DNA of 17,433 nt, taken from positions 1 to 17,433 of the forward strand of contig JAFXMP010000105.1 of NCBI GenBank assembly GCA_017530275.1, given 5' to 3'. Both the position numbers and the translations under genes were made by a program. Under the pieces are notes generated by a model. It made no database searches. It was given only the letters and a program-made list of their open reading frames with translations, and was not told the origin of the DNA. Positions 1 through 8,963 of the stretch are shown piece after piece. This DNA is from Clostridia bacterium (GTDB lineage Bacteria; Bacillota_A; Clostridia; Christensenellales; Aristaeellaceae). Numbering within the stretch: the first letter of the stretch is position 1; every line of letters starts with the position of its first letter.

Positions 1-810
<810 letters not shown>

Positions 811-822
811 TCAATTTGTTAT

Positions 823-926
823 AGAGTAGGGAGTTAAGCGTTGAGAGTTGCGATGATTTTGTCTGAGCAACGGTTTTGTGCATGATTGAGACATTCTATA
901 TCTCAACGCTCCGCTCTCAACTCTCG
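823..926. repeat. Heptad-armed palindromic repeat element, copy 1 (groES-groEL gap)
   Basis: An imperfect inverted repeat. The left arm (826-853) can be read as four 7-mers: GTAGGGA, GTTAAGC, GTTGAGA, GTTGCGA. The right arm (901-925), read on the minus strand, gives GTTGAGA, GCGGAGC, GTTGAGA. It resembles copy 2 at 1491-1634 in arm composition, in the sequence inside the left arm (GATGATTTTGTCTG against GATGATAAAGTCTG) and in the TATA-containing sequence inside the right arm. It would be transcribed between groES and groEL and fold into an imperfect hairpin. No encoded protein or clear target-site duplication was seen. Confidence 0.75.
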
Positions 927-943
927 TTTTTTTCGCTTTGCGT

Positions 944-1228
944 TTATTCGACCACAGCGAGAATATCGCTCTGCCGCACGATGATGACTTCCTGGCCGTC
1001 CAGCTTCACTTCGGTGCCGGCGTACTTGGAATAAATCACCTTCTGGCCCACTTCTACCTGCATGGTAACGTCCTTGCCGTCTACCTTGCCGCCGGGACCC
1101 ACGGCCAGCACTTCGGCCATCTGGGGCTTTTCCTTGGCGCTGCTGGTGAGGATAATGCCGCTCTTGGTGGTTTCTTCGGCTTCCACGTTCTTGATGACCA
1201 CACGGTCAAACAAAGGCTTGATGTTCAT
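944..1228 (-). CDS. groES: Co-chaperonin GroES (Hsp10)
   Basis: Heptameric lid of the GroEL chaperonin, cytoplasmic. The 94-residue protein starts MNIKPLFDRVVIKNVEAEE and contains the mobile-loop region TTKSGIILTSSAKEKPQ and the typical core GPGGKVDGKDVTMQVEVGQKV. It ends in a SDILAVVE-type C-terminus. Length is normal for the family. The reading frame is open to 1273, but the start at 1228 is chosen because it has AGGAGGAG 4-5 nt upstream and matches the universal GroES N-terminus; the extra codons would run into the CIRCE operator. First gene of the groES-groEL operon. Confidence 0.98.
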   Translation of the reverse strand: MNIKPLFDRVVIKNVEAEETTKSGIILTSSAKEKPQMAEVLAVGPGGKVDGKDVTMQVEVGQKVIYSKYAGTEVKLDGQEVIIVRQSDILAVVE

Positions 1229-1266
1229 ATAGCTCCTCCTCTTATGGATTGCGATTTTGGGGGCTG

Positions 1267-1293
1267 TTAGCACTCATTGGTAACGAGTGCTAA
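1267..1293 (-). promoter_or_regulatory. CIRCE element (HrcA operator) of groES-groEL
   Basis: A perfect TTAGCACTC-N9-GAGTGCTAA inverted repeat (arms 1267-1275 and 1285-1293, spacer 1276-1284). This is the canonical CIRCE operator bound by the heat-shock repressor HrcA in Firmicutes. It lies 38 nt upstream of the groES start and just downstream of the predicted transcription start, so bound HrcA would block initiation or early elongation and the element would be in the groES leader. HrcA is not encoded in this window. Confidence 0.97.
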
Positions 1294-1306
1294 ATCATCC
1301 TTGCAT

Positions 1307-1335
1307 AGTGTACTTCATTCATGCGCAGGACGCAA
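1307..1335 (-). promoter_or_regulatory. Candidate sigma-A promoter of groES-groEL
   Basis: On the minus strand, TTGCGT (1330-1335), a 17-nt spacer and TACACT (1307-1312) form a modest sigma-A match. It would start transcription near position 1300, immediately before CIRCE, which is the usual arrangement for HrcA-controlled operons. The -35 matches only three of six consensus bases, so the assignment rests mainly on position. Confidence 0.5.
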
Positions 1336-1456
1336 ATGCTATTTTACCCAAATTCCGGAAAATCATGCGAAAGATTGGAAACATTTTTGATTTATCCTGA
1401 TTAATGCCATGTTTTCTTAAAATATCTCTTGTTTTCTTTGAATTTTGATTTTCGTG

Positions 1457-1485
1457 TTCAAAGATTCTTCAATCTATGGTAAGAT
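1457..1485 (+). promoter_or_regulatory. Candidate promoter of mutY
   Basis: TTCAAA (1457-1462), a 17-nt spacer and TAAGAT (1480-1485), each matching four of six sigma-A consensus bases. Initiation would fall near 1492, at the left edge of the palindromic repeat, which would place the whole hairpin in the mutY leader RNA. Weak by itself. Confidence 0.35.
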
Positions 1486-1490
1486 AGGAA

Positions 1491-1634
1491 CAGAGTTGAG
1501 AGCGGAGAGTTGAGAGTGGAGATGATAAAGTCTGCCAATTTGTACTCTCCTATGGGTGTAGTCTGCTTTATCAACTCAGCCCCATTTGATGCACTATATA
1601 AATCTCCACTCTCCACTCTCAACTCTCCGCTCTG
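1491..1634. repeat. Heptad-armed palindromic repeat element, copy 2 (mutY leader)
   Basis: The left arm contains four tandem 7-mers, GTTGAGA, GCGGAGA, GTTGAGA, GTGGAGA (1495-1522). The right arm is the complement of the same kind of units. Positions 1499-1522 and 1610-1633 are perfectly complementary over 24 bp. A second inner stem pairs TGATAAAG (1523-1530) with CTTTATCA (1566-1573). The element ends 18 nt before the mutY ATG, directly beside its ribosome binding site. It is related to copy 1 at 823-926. It encodes no protein; a MITE- or REP-like dispersed element is inferred. Confidence 0.85.
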
Positions 1635-1652
1635 AAAAGGCGGTGTTTCATC

Positions 1653-2684
1653 ATGCTTTCCACTCTATTATTGGCCTGGTACGACGCCCACGGCCGTGTT
1701 CTGCCCTTCCGGGGCACCAAGGACCCCTACCGCATCTGGATCAGTGAGATCATGCTCCAGCAGACCCGCACCGAAACGGTGGGGGCCTATTACATGCGCT
1801 TTCTGGAACGGTTTTCCGACGTGTTTTCTCTGGCGGAAGCCCCGGAGCAGGACGTGCTGAAATGCTGGGAGGGCTTAGGTTATTATTCCCGCGCTCGAAA
1901 TCTGCACAAAGCGGCGAAACAAATCGTCGATCAGTACAACGGCCATTTTCCAGCCGACCTGGACGCCCTGCGGGCCTTGCCCGGGGTGGGGAATTATACG
2001 GCGGCGGCGGTGGCCTCCATCGCCTATGACCTGCCCGCCCCCGCTATGGACGGCAACCTGACCCGGGTGCTGTCCCGCTTTCATGGGGTGTGGGAGGACG
2101 TGGGCATTCCCACCGTGAAGCGCCGTTTGCTGGAATTGGCCCAGGAAGACATGCCGCCCGTTCGCTGCGGGGATTTTAACCAGGCGCTCATGGATTTGGG
2201 AGCCACCGTCTGCATTCCCGGCACGCCGGACTGTGAAGCCTGTCCTCTGCGGCCCCTGTGCGACGCTTACAAGGCGGGAGACGCGGAGGATTTGCCCATA
2301 AAATCCGCCGCCAAGCCGCCAAAAGAAATCAAGATGGCCGTAGCCCTTATTACCTGCGGAAACAAGGTATGGATGACCCAAAGGAAGGAAGCGCTGCTCA
2401 AAAATTTGTGGGTGTACCTGCTGACGGAAAACGCCGAAAGCCCCGCCGACGTGGAAAAAGCCATGAAAAACTTGGGCATCCGTGCCGTTTTCCAGGGCGT
2501 CCTGGGCGCCGCCCGCCACGTGTTCACCCATCGGGTGTGGAACATGACTTTGTACCACTATGTTTCGGAAAGCACGGATTGCCGGGAGGGGCGTTTCCTT
2601 ACCCTGGAGGAAATGCGCGCCCTGCCCCTGCCCACCGCCATGCGGGCGGCGAAGGAACGGGCGGAAAAGCTGCTGCGTGTTTAA
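1653..2684 (+). CDS. mutY: A/G-specific adenine DNA glycosylase MutY
   Basis: Base-excision repair enzyme that removes adenine mispaired with 8-oxoguanine or guanine in DNA. The 343-residue protein has the normal MutY layout: an N-terminal helix-hairpin-helix glycosylase domain (about 1-210) with catalytic Glu32 in ISEIMLQQTRTETV, the hairpin LPGVGNYTAAAV (109-120) and the catalytic Asp133 in MDGNLTRVL. A [4Fe-4S] cluster site follows at Cys187-X6-Cys194-X2-Cys197-X5-Cys203. The C-terminal part (about 225-343) is the NUDIX-like 8-oxoG recognition domain. Residues expected for activity are present. The start has an AAGGCGG site 9 nt upstream, immediately after the repeat hairpin. It stands alone on the plus strand, divergent from groES, with a separate promoter predicted for the arabinose genes downstream. 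Confidence 0.96.
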   Translation: MLSTLLLAWYDAHGRVLPFRGTKDPYRIWISEIMLQQTRTETVGAYYMRFLERFSDVFSLAEAPEQDVLKCWEGLGYYSRARNLHKAAKQIVDQYNGHFPADLDALRALPGVGNYTAAAVASIAYDLPAPAMDGNLTRVLSRFHGVWEDVGIPTVKRRLLELAQEDMPPVRCGDFNQALMDLGATVCIPGTPDCEACPLRPLCDAYKAGDAEDLPIKSAAKPPKEIKMAVALITCGNKVWMTQRKEALLKNLWVYLLTENAESPADVEKAMKNLGIRAVFQGVLGAARHVFTHRVWNMTLYHYVSESTDCREGRFLTLEEMRALPLPTAMRAAKERAEKLLRV

Positions 2685-2706
2685 GCATACGTTTTCCCAC
2701 CCCAAA

Positions 2707-2764
2707 TGTGAAATTCACGGGCCCAAAACCGCAACAGAATCCCCCGGTATTTTTGTGAAATTCA
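2707..2764 (+). promoter_or_regulatory. Paired palindromic sites upstream of the arabinose promoter
   Basis: The 11-mer TGTGAAATTCA occurs twice, at 2707-2717 and 2754-2764, 47 bp apart. The first copy extends to GTGAAATTCAC (2708-2718), a perfect palindrome around a central A; the second has one end mismatch. The second copy abuts the predicted -35 (2765-2770). The pairing and position suggest operators for a regulator of the arabinose operon. The motif does not match the AraR operator known from Bacillus. Confidence 0.45.
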
Positions 2765-2793
2765 TTGCTTTTTTATGGGTTCAATGATACAAT
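2765..2793 (+). promoter_or_regulatory. Predicted promoter of the abfA-kinase-araD operon
   Basis: TTGCTT (2765-2770), a 17-nt spacer and TACAAT (2788-2793, five of six consensus bases). Transcription would start near 2800, giving a leader of about 45 nt with a small CCTG/CAGG hairpin and an AAAGGAGA ribosome binding site before the ATG at 2846. Confidence 0.55.
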
Positions 2794-2806
2794 TTTTCTT
2801 GGTTAG

Positions 2807-4345
<1,539 letters not shown>

Positions 4346-4350
4346 GAACG

Positions 4351-4400
4351 CTGGGGCCTCTGCGGTCCCAGACCCCGCACCAGGGGCATCATGCCCCTGG
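4351..4400 (+). repeat. Tandem GC-rich stem-loops between abfA and the kinase gene
   Basis: Two hairpins lie back to back. The first is CTGGGGCC (4351-4358), loop TCTGC, GGTCCCAG (4364-4371), with one G-T pair. The second is CCAGGGGC (4380-4387), loop ATCAT, GCCCCTGG (4393-4400), a perfect 8-bp stem. No T-run follows, so they do not look like intrinsic terminators. Within an operon such structures may set relative mRNA stability. They resemble dispersed GC-rich palindromes of clostridial intergenic regions, but only one instance is seen here. Confidence 0.6.
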
Positions 4401-4475
4401 ACCCTCAATAGGGGTTATTCACAAATCGGGCAAATAATATGGCAACGATTAAGATGAATGAGAGGAAGGATAAAC

Positions 4476-6044
4476 ATGGACTTCAAGCAAACGGCCCTCG
4501 GTCTGGAATTCGGCTCCACCCGCATCAAGGCGGTATTGATCGACAAGGAAAACAAGCCCATCGCCCAGGGCAGCCACGAATGGGAAAACCAGTACGTGAA
4601 CGGCGTGTGGACCTATTCCATGGACGCCGTCATCGGGGGGCTGCAAAGCTGCTTCGCCGATTTGAAAAAGGATGTAAAAGAAAAGTTCGGCGTCACCCTC
4701 ACCGAAGTAGGGGCTATGGGCATTTCCGGCATGATGCACGGCTATCTGCCCCTGGACAAGGACAATCAGCCCCTGGCGGAATTCCGCACCTGGCGCAACA
4801 CCATCACCGGCCCCGCGGCCGCTGAACTGACGGAGCTGTTCCATTTCAACATCCCCCAGCGCTGGAGTATCGCCCACCTGTATCAGGCCATCCTGAACGG
4901 GGAAGAACACCTGCCGAGGCTGTCCACCCTGACCACACTGGCGGGCTATATCCACCTGCGGCTCACCGGCCAGAACGTGCTGGGCATTGGCGAAGCCAGC
5001 GGCGTGTTCCCCATCGACCCGGAAAAGCCGGTATACGACGCTTCCATGCTGGACAAGTTTGACGCCCGCATCGCCCCCAAGGGCTTCCCCTGGAAGATTC
5101 GGGACGTGCTGCCCGGTCTGCTCATGGCGGGCAAAAACGCCGGGTATCTCACAGAAGACGGCGCGAAGCTGCTCGATCCGGCGGGCGACCTGAAACCCGG
5201 CATCCCCTTCTGTCCCCCCGAGGGCGACGCGGGCACCGGCATGACCGCCACCAATTCCGTGGCCGTGCGCACGGGCAACGTGAGCGCGGGCACCAGCGAC
5301 TTTGCCATGATCGTGGTGGACCACGCCCTGGGCGTGCACCGGGAGATCGACATGGTCACCACCCCCTCCGGCCTGCCGGTCGCCATGGTGCACTGCAACA
5401 ACTGCACCAGCGACATCAACGTCTGGGTGAACCTGTTCGCCGAATTCGCGGGCCTCATCGGCGCGGAGGTGAACAAGGGCGACCTGTACGTGAAGCTGTT
5501 TCAGAAAGCCTTAGAGGGCGACAAGGACTGCGGCGGCCTCATGAGCTTCAATTACTTCTCCGGCGAGGGCGTCACCGATCTGGACGAGGGCCGTCCCGTA
5601 TTCGCCCGGATGGAAAACGCCAAAATGAATCTGGCGAATTTCATGCGCACCCACCTGCTCTCCGCCCTGGCCACCCTGAAAATCGGCCTGGACATCCTGA
5701 CGAAGCAGGAAAACGTGCCCATCGATAAGCTGTACGGCCACGGCGGCTATTTCAAGACCCCCGGCGTGGGCCAGCGCATGCTGTCCGCCGCCGTAGGCAG
5801 TCCCGTTTCCGTCATGGAAACCGCCGGGGAGGGCGGCCCCTACGGCATGGCGCTGCTGGCGGGCTATATGCTGTGGGCGAAGAAAGATCAGAATTTGGAA
5901 ACCTACCTGAACGAAGTGGTCTTTGCCGGGGCCAAGGCTTCCACCTTGATGGCGGACGAAACGGATATTCAGGGCTTCCAAACGTTCCTTTCCCGGTATC
6001 AGAAAGCGCTGGACGTGGAAAAAGCCGCTATTCAGTGCCTGTAA
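4476..6044 (+). CDS. FGGY-family carbohydrate kinase, probable L-ribulokinase (AraK type)
   Basis: Predicted ATP-dependent sugar kinase, 522 residues. The N-terminal FGGY domain begins [17 protein letters not shown] (phosphate-binding loop). The C-terminal domain has [16 protein letters not shown] and the late motif [17 protein letters not shown] followed by [19 protein letters not shown], as in xylulo- and ribulokinases. Because it lies between an arabinofuranosidase and ribulose-5-phosphate 4-epimerase, its substrate is most likely L-ribulose. From memory, a non-classical ribulokinase called AraK has been described in Clostridium acetobutylicum and may be the nearest relative; similarity was not computed. 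D-xylulose remains an alternative. The frame is open from an ATG at 4458, but the start at 4476 is preferred because AGAGGAAGGA lies 5 nt upstream. Cytoplasmic; only 20 nt separate it from araD. Confidence 0.85.
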   Translation: MDFKQTALGLEFGSTRIKAVLIDKENKPIAQGSHEWENQYVNGVWTYSMDAVIGGLQSCFADLKKDVKEKFGVTLTEVGAMGISGMMHGYLPLDKDNQPLAEFRTWRNTITGPAAAELTELFHFNIPQRWSIAHLYQAILNGEEHLPRLSTLTTLAGYIHLRLTGQNVLGIGEASGVFPIDPEKPVYDASMLDKFDARIAPKGFPWKIRDVLPGLLMAGKNAGYLTEDGAKLLDPAGDLKPGIPFCPPEGDAGTGMTATNSVAVRTGNVSAGTSDFAMIVVDHALGVHREIDMVTTPSGLPVAMVHCNNCTSDINVWVNLFAEFAGLIGAEVNKGDLYVKLFQKALEGDKDCGGLMSFNYFSGEGVTDLDEGRPVFARMENAKMNLANFMRTHLLSALATLKIGLDILTKQENVPIDKLYGHGGYFKTPGVGQRMLSAAVGSPVSVMETAGEGGPYGMALLAGYMLWAKKDQNLETYLNEVVFAGAKASTLMADETDIQGFQTFLSRYQKALDVEKAAIQCL

Positions 6045-6064
6045 TCTTGTGATGAGGTGAAATT

Positions 6065-6760
6065 ATGCTGGAACAGCTGAAAGAACAAGTCTGGAAAGCC
6101 AATCTGCTTTTGCCTAAATACAATCTGGTCACCTTCACCTGGGGCAACGTATCCGGCATCGACCGGGAAAAGGGCCTTTTCGTCATCAAGCCCTCCGGGG
6201 TGGAATACGACGGCATGACGGCGGAGGATATGGTGGTGGTTGACCTGAACGGGAAAGTCGTTGAAGGCAAATGGAAGCCCTCCAGCGACACCCCCACCCA
6301 CTTAGAGCTGTACAAAGCCTTCCCGGAATGCGGCGGCATCGTACACACCCATTCCCGCTGGGCCACAACCTTCGCCCAGGCAGGCATGGACATCCCCGCC
6401 ATGGGCACCACCCAGGGGGATTACTTCTACGGGGCCATCCCCTGCACCCGCCCTATGACCGACGCGGAAATCAAGGGCGAGTACGAGAAGGAAACCGGCA
6501 CGGTGATTATTGAAACTTTCAAGAACAAAGGGATCGACCCTGCCCAGGTGCCCGGCGTGGTGGTGTTCTCCCACGGTCCCTTTGCCTGGGGCAAGGACGC
6601 CCTGGAAGCGGTGCACAACGCCGTGGTCATGGAGGAAGTGGCTTTCATGGACTGGCACGCCATGATGATCAATCCTGATTTGGGCCCCATGCAGCAGACA
6701 TTGCTGGATAAGCATTACCTGCGCAAGCACGGCAAAAACGCCTATTACGGGCAGAAGTAA
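6065..6760 (+). CDS. araD: L-ribulose-5-phosphate 4-epimerase
   Basis: Class II aldolase-fold enzyme that converts L-ribulose 5-phosphate to D-xylulose 5-phosphate, feeding arabinose into the pentose phosphate pathway. The 231 residues match E. coli AraD in length and motifs: [10 protein letters not shown] (phosphate binding), [10 protein letters not shown], and zinc ligands His94 and His96 in [12 protein letters not shown] plus His170 in FSHGPFAWG. Each ligand is one position before its E. coli counterpart (95, 97, 171). Asp75 in [13 protein letters not shown] corresponds to E. coli Asp76, and the C-terminal YYGQK supplies the expected tyrosine. The gene has a GAGGTGA site before its ATG and closes the arabinose operon. 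It is followed by a strong terminator. Confidence 0.96.
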   Translation: MLEQLKEQVWKANLLLPKYNLVTFTWGNVSGIDREKGLFVIKPSGVEYDGMTAEDMVVVDLNGKVVEGKWKPSSDTPTHLELYKAFPECGGIVHTHSRWATTFAQAGMDIPAMGTTQGDYFYGAIPCTRPMTDAEIKGEYEKETGTVIIETFKNKGIDPAQVPGVVVFSHGPFAWGKDALEAVHNAVVMEEVAFMDWHAMMINPDLGPMQQTLLDKHYLRKHGKNAYYGQK

Positions 6761-6778
6761 CGAAAGCTTCTCCCCCAT

Positions 6779-6834
6779 AAATGAATCCCATAGAACGAAG
6801 CTACGGCCAGCTTTGCTCTATGGGATTTCATTTT
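6779..6834. terminator. Bidirectional intrinsic terminator between araD and the ABC permease gene
   Basis: A long stem pairs 6779-6802 with 6809-6833 around the loop ACGGCC. It has one bulge and two mismatches, and its ends are A-rich on the left and T-rich (ATTTCATTTT) on the right. It sits between two converging genes (araD on plus, permease on minus), so it can stop transcription from both sides. Confidence 0.85.
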
Positions 6835-6856
6835 GGACGTATTTTGAGAACGCCCG

Positions 6857-7507
6857 TCACAGCTGCAGATCCACCTGCTCAAACCTGCGGACGGACAGGC
6901 GGAAGCCTATGAACGTGAACGCTGCGTAAATCGCGCCGGTGCAGGCCAGGAAGATCAGCTTTTCCGTCATGTGTTCGGGGTCCGGGGTGTCCAGGGAATC
7001 CCGGACGAAGGGCACGGCATAGGTCGCGATCAGCACAAGGGTGATGTACAGGAACACTGCCGCCCCGGCGATCAGGAAGGGTTTTCCCACCTTGGTGATG
7101 TCCTTATACCACAGAGGGAAGAACAGTACGTTGAACAGGCCGAACACGATCAGCCCTTCGCCGATCAGGGCGATATTGGCGTCCATGCCCGCGGCGTTTT
7201 CCGTGCTGCCGGTCACGGGTCGCAGGAAAATGAAGCCCAAGCACACCAACAATTGAACCAGCTCCAGGATGCAGGCCAGCCCCATGCGCCCCCGCACCAT
7301 ATCCCGCCGGGAAACGGGCAGACAGGCGGTATAGGCCGCGTCGTGGTTTTCCCGGCTGGTGAGGCAGGTAAAGAAAATGGCCAGGGTCATGTAAAAGCAG
7401 GTGATGGCGTAGGGGTAGGCGGGCACCAGAATCAGGGCGCTTAAGCACAGCATCATGGGCGCGGTGGGGTGCATGCACAGGCGGAATTCCTTTTTCAGCA
7501 GATTCAT
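6857..7507 (-). CDS. ABC-2 type transporter permease
   Basis: Integral membrane protein of 216 residues with about six hydrophobic segments (for example APMMLCLSALILVPAYPYAI, ELVQLLVCLGFIFL, PFLIAGAAVFLYITLVLIA and LIFLACTGAIYAAFTFIGF). It resembles ABC2_membrane-type permeases of Firmicutes that pair with a single ATPase. The start at 7507 is chosen because the ATG overlaps the ATPase stop codon as ATGA and has an AGGAGGAAT site inside the ATPase gene. The frame continues upstream, but those codons lie in the ATPase gene and are not protein-like. Substrate is unknown; relatives are often linked to export of antimicrobial peptides or lipids. Last gene of the XRE-AbrB/ATPase/permease operon. 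Confidence 0.85.
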   Translation of the reverse strand: MNLLKKEFRLCMHPTAPMMLCLSALILVPAYPYAITCFYMTLAIFFTCLTSRENHDAAYTACLPVSRRDMVRGRMGLACILELVQLLVCLGFIFLRPVTGSTENAAGMDANIALIGEGLIVFGLFNVLFFPLWYKDITKVGKPFLIAGAAVFLYITLVLIATYAVPFVRDSLDTPDPEHMTEKLIFLACTGAIYAAFTFIGFRLSVRRFEQVDLQL

Positions 7508-8358
7508 TTTGATTCCTCCTTTTCCAGGTGCACCATGATTTCCTCCAAATCGGGCTGGCGGCAATCGATAGAAAGCCGTTCCGCCTCCTCCCGCTTGAAC
7601 AGGGCGGTGCAGCCGTCTTTTGTGCGGCACGTGCCCAGGACGCAAGGCACGGCGGCTTCCGGCACGCTGCCCGCATAAGCCGCCAGCCGGTACGCGCCGA
7701 TAAAATCATTGAGGGCGCTGTCAGCGGTGAGCCGCCCCTTCTGCAAAAACAGGATGCGGTCGGCGCACTTGTCCAGATCGGAGGTGATGTGGGTGGAAAA
7801 CAGGATGGTTTTCCCCTCGTCCTTGAGGGACAGGAAGATTTCGATCAGTTCTTCCCGCGATACCGGGTCCAGGCCGCTGGTGGGCTCGTCCAGCAGCAGA
7901 AGTGACCCTCCGTGAGACAGGGCCAGGGCCAATGCGTACTTGATCTTCATGCCGTTGGACAGGGAGGCAGGCGTCTTGCTTTCGTCCAAACCAAAACGGT
8001 CCATGTATCTTTGGTATGCAGCATTGTCCCACCCGAGATAGAAGGAACGTGTCACGTCGGTGATGGTTTTCAGCTTTTTGCCGGTATAATAGGCCATGCC
8101 CGCCGACACGAAGCCGATCTTTTGCTTGATTTCCGCGGCGTGGTCCGCCATGGAAAGGCCGGAGAACATCACCTCGCCCCCGTCCGGTTTAATGAAGGAC
8201 AGGATGGAATTGAGCGTGGTGGTTTTCCCCGCGCCGTTGCGCCCAATAAACCCAGTGATGGCTCCGGGCGTTAGGTCAAAGGACACGTTTTCCAGCGTGA
8301 AAGCCGGGTATTTCTTGCACAAGCCCCGCACGGACAGGGGCGCGTTATTTTTCGCCAT
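7504..8358 (-). CDS. ABC transporter ATP-binding protein
   Basis: Cytoplasmic ATPase that would power the adjacent ABC-2 permease. The 284 residues include Walker A GRNGAGKTT (39-47), a signature motif LSNGM (133-137; the second Gly of the usual LSGGQ is kept but the first is Asn), Walker B LLLLDEP (153-159), the D-loop SGLD and the H-loop His190 in FSTHITSDLD. The C-terminal 80 or so residues form the extra domain common in this subfamily. The gene starts inside the regulator gene (14-nt overlap) with GGAGGTGAT upstream of the ATG, and ends in a 4-nt ATGA overlap with the permease, so translation of the three genes is probably coupled. Confidence 0.95.
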   Translation of the reverse strand: MAKNNAPLSVRGLCKKYPAFTLENVSFDLTPGAITGFIGRNGAGKTTTLNSILSFIKPDGGEVMFSGLSMADHAAEIKQKIGFVSAGMAYYTGKKLKTITDVTRSFYLGWDNAAYQRYMDRFGLDESKTPASLSNGMKIKYALALALSHGGSLLLLDEPTSGLDPVSREELIEIFLSLKDEGKTILFSTHITSDLDKCADRILFLQKGRLTADSALNDFIGAYRLAAYAGSVPEAAVPCVLGTCRTKDGCTALFKREEAERLSIDCRQPDLEEIMVHLEKEESK

Positions 8359-8761
8359 TGCGAATCACCTCCGCGATTTTCAGAAAGAACCGGGCGTCCA
8401 TCAGGGCCAGGCCCCGGTCCTCGTCCCCCAGCACCATCAGTTGGTCGCCGGGAGAAATCTGGAACACCCGCCGGGCCTGCACCGGGATCACGATTTGTCC
8501 TTTGTCGCCCACCGTGACCAGGCCGAACACATGCTTGCCCTTGGCAAATTCGGGCGGGGGAACTTCCACCGGCGAGGAAATCAAATCGTCCAAGGAAACG
8601 TCGAAGGCCCGGCTCAGCCGCCCTGCCGCCTCTAAATCCGGAGCGCTTTCCCCGGATTCCCATTTGGCTACCGTCTGGCGGGATACGCCGATCTGCTCAC
8701 CCAGGGCCTCTTGGGTCAAGTTCCGCTTTTTCCGTAAAAACTGAATGTTCTCACCAATCAT
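8345..8761 (-). CDS. XRE-family HTH regulator fused to an AbrB/SpoVT-like domain
   Basis: A 138-residue predicted transcription factor. Residues 1-62 are a classic XRE/Cro helix-turn-helix (IGENIQFLRKKRNLTQEALG, then GVSRQTVAKWESGESAPDL). Residues about 72-120 look like a SpoVT/AbrB swapped-hairpin domain (VTVGDKGQIVIPVQARRVF, then ISPGDQLMVLGDEDRGLALM). As the first gene of an operon with an ABC-2 exporter it probably controls its own promoter. GAGGTGGG precedes the ATG at 8761. The two domains are each recognisable; whether the AbrB part binds DNA, forms oligomers or senses a ligand cannot be told from sequence. Confidence 0.9.
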   Translation of the reverse strand: MIGENIQFLRKKRNLTQEALGEQIGVSRQTVAKWESGESAPDLEAAGRLSRAFDVSLDDLISSPVEVPPPEFAKGKHVFGLVTVGDKGQIVIPVQARRVFQISPGDQLMVLGDEDRGLALMDARFFLKIAEVIRNGEK

Positions 8762-8781
8762 ACTTTTCCCACCTCGGGGAA

Positions 8782-8810
8782 ATTATACCGTGATATCTTA
8801 AGCTGTGCAA
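8782..8810 (-). promoter_or_regulatory. Promoter of the XRE-AbrB/ABC operon
   Basis: On the minus strand, TTGCAC (8805-8810), exactly 17 nt, then TATAAT (8782-8787). The -10 is a perfect match to sigma-A consensus. The leader to the ATG at 8761 is short, about 15 nt. Confidence 0.8.
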
Positions 8811-8821
8811 TGCATGAAACA

Positions 8822-8844
8822 TAACATTTGACGGTAAAATGTTA
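8822..8844. promoter_or_regulatory. Candidate operator dyad upstream of the XRE-AbrB promoter
   Basis: TAACATTT (8822-8829) and AAATGTTA (8837-8844) are perfect inverted repeats of 8 bp around a 7-nt spacer. The dyad lies 11 bp upstream of the -35 and before the terminator of the neighbouring gene. It has no T-run and is AT-rich, so it is more likely a protein site than a terminator. The likely ligand is the XRE-AbrB regulator or another regulator of the exporter. Confidence 0.45.
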
Positions 8845-8856
8845 AATTTGGTTGCA

Positions 8857-8884
8857 TGAAAAAAGCCGCGGAAAAGCGGCTTAT
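8857..8884 (-). terminator. Intrinsic terminator after the small membrane protein gene
   Basis: AAGCCGC (8863-8869), a 6-nt loop and GCGGCTT (8876-8882). Read on the minus strand the stem is followed by TTTTTT (8859-8864). It ends the transcript of the phosphodiester glycosidase and the small membrane protein. Confidence 0.85.
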
Positions 8885-8963
8885 AAAGGAAGCGGGAAAA
8901 AGGCATATTCGTTACTTTTCGGGTTCCGGTAACATATCCTGTGCGAAAATGAAATGATTTTCT

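Larger units (their letters stand above)
1294..1652. other. Intergenic region between divergent groES and mutY
   Basis: No gene was found here. It holds the groES promoter (near 1307-1335), an AT-rich stretch (about 1336-1456) with no recognised feature, a candidate mutY promoter (1457-1485) and palindromic repeat copy 2 (1491-1634), which runs almost to the mutY ribosome binding site. Confidence 0.7.

Noticed and set aside
1491..1634. Possible CRISPR-like or simple tandem repeat
   Set aside because: The 7-mers are contiguous without spacers and are arranged as two complementary arms, which fits a palindromic element rather than a CRISPR array.
1875..2705. Minus-strand reading frame (276 codons) opposite mutY
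   Set aside because: No domain and unusual composition; the opposite strand encodes an intact MutY with all catalytic residues.
2685..2706. Search for a terminator directly after mutY
   Set aside because: No GC-rich stem with a T-run was found, so read-through from mutY into the arabinose operon cannot be excluded.
4449..5393. Minus-strand reading frame (314 codons) opposite the FGGY kinase
   Set aside because: Low-complexity, His/Gly/Val-rich translation with no domain; antisense of a well-supported gene.
7508..7645. 46 extra N-terminal codons for the ABC-2 permease
   Set aside because: They lie fully inside the ATPase gene, are not protein-like, and the ATG at 7507 has a good ribosome binding site and the usual ATGA overlap.
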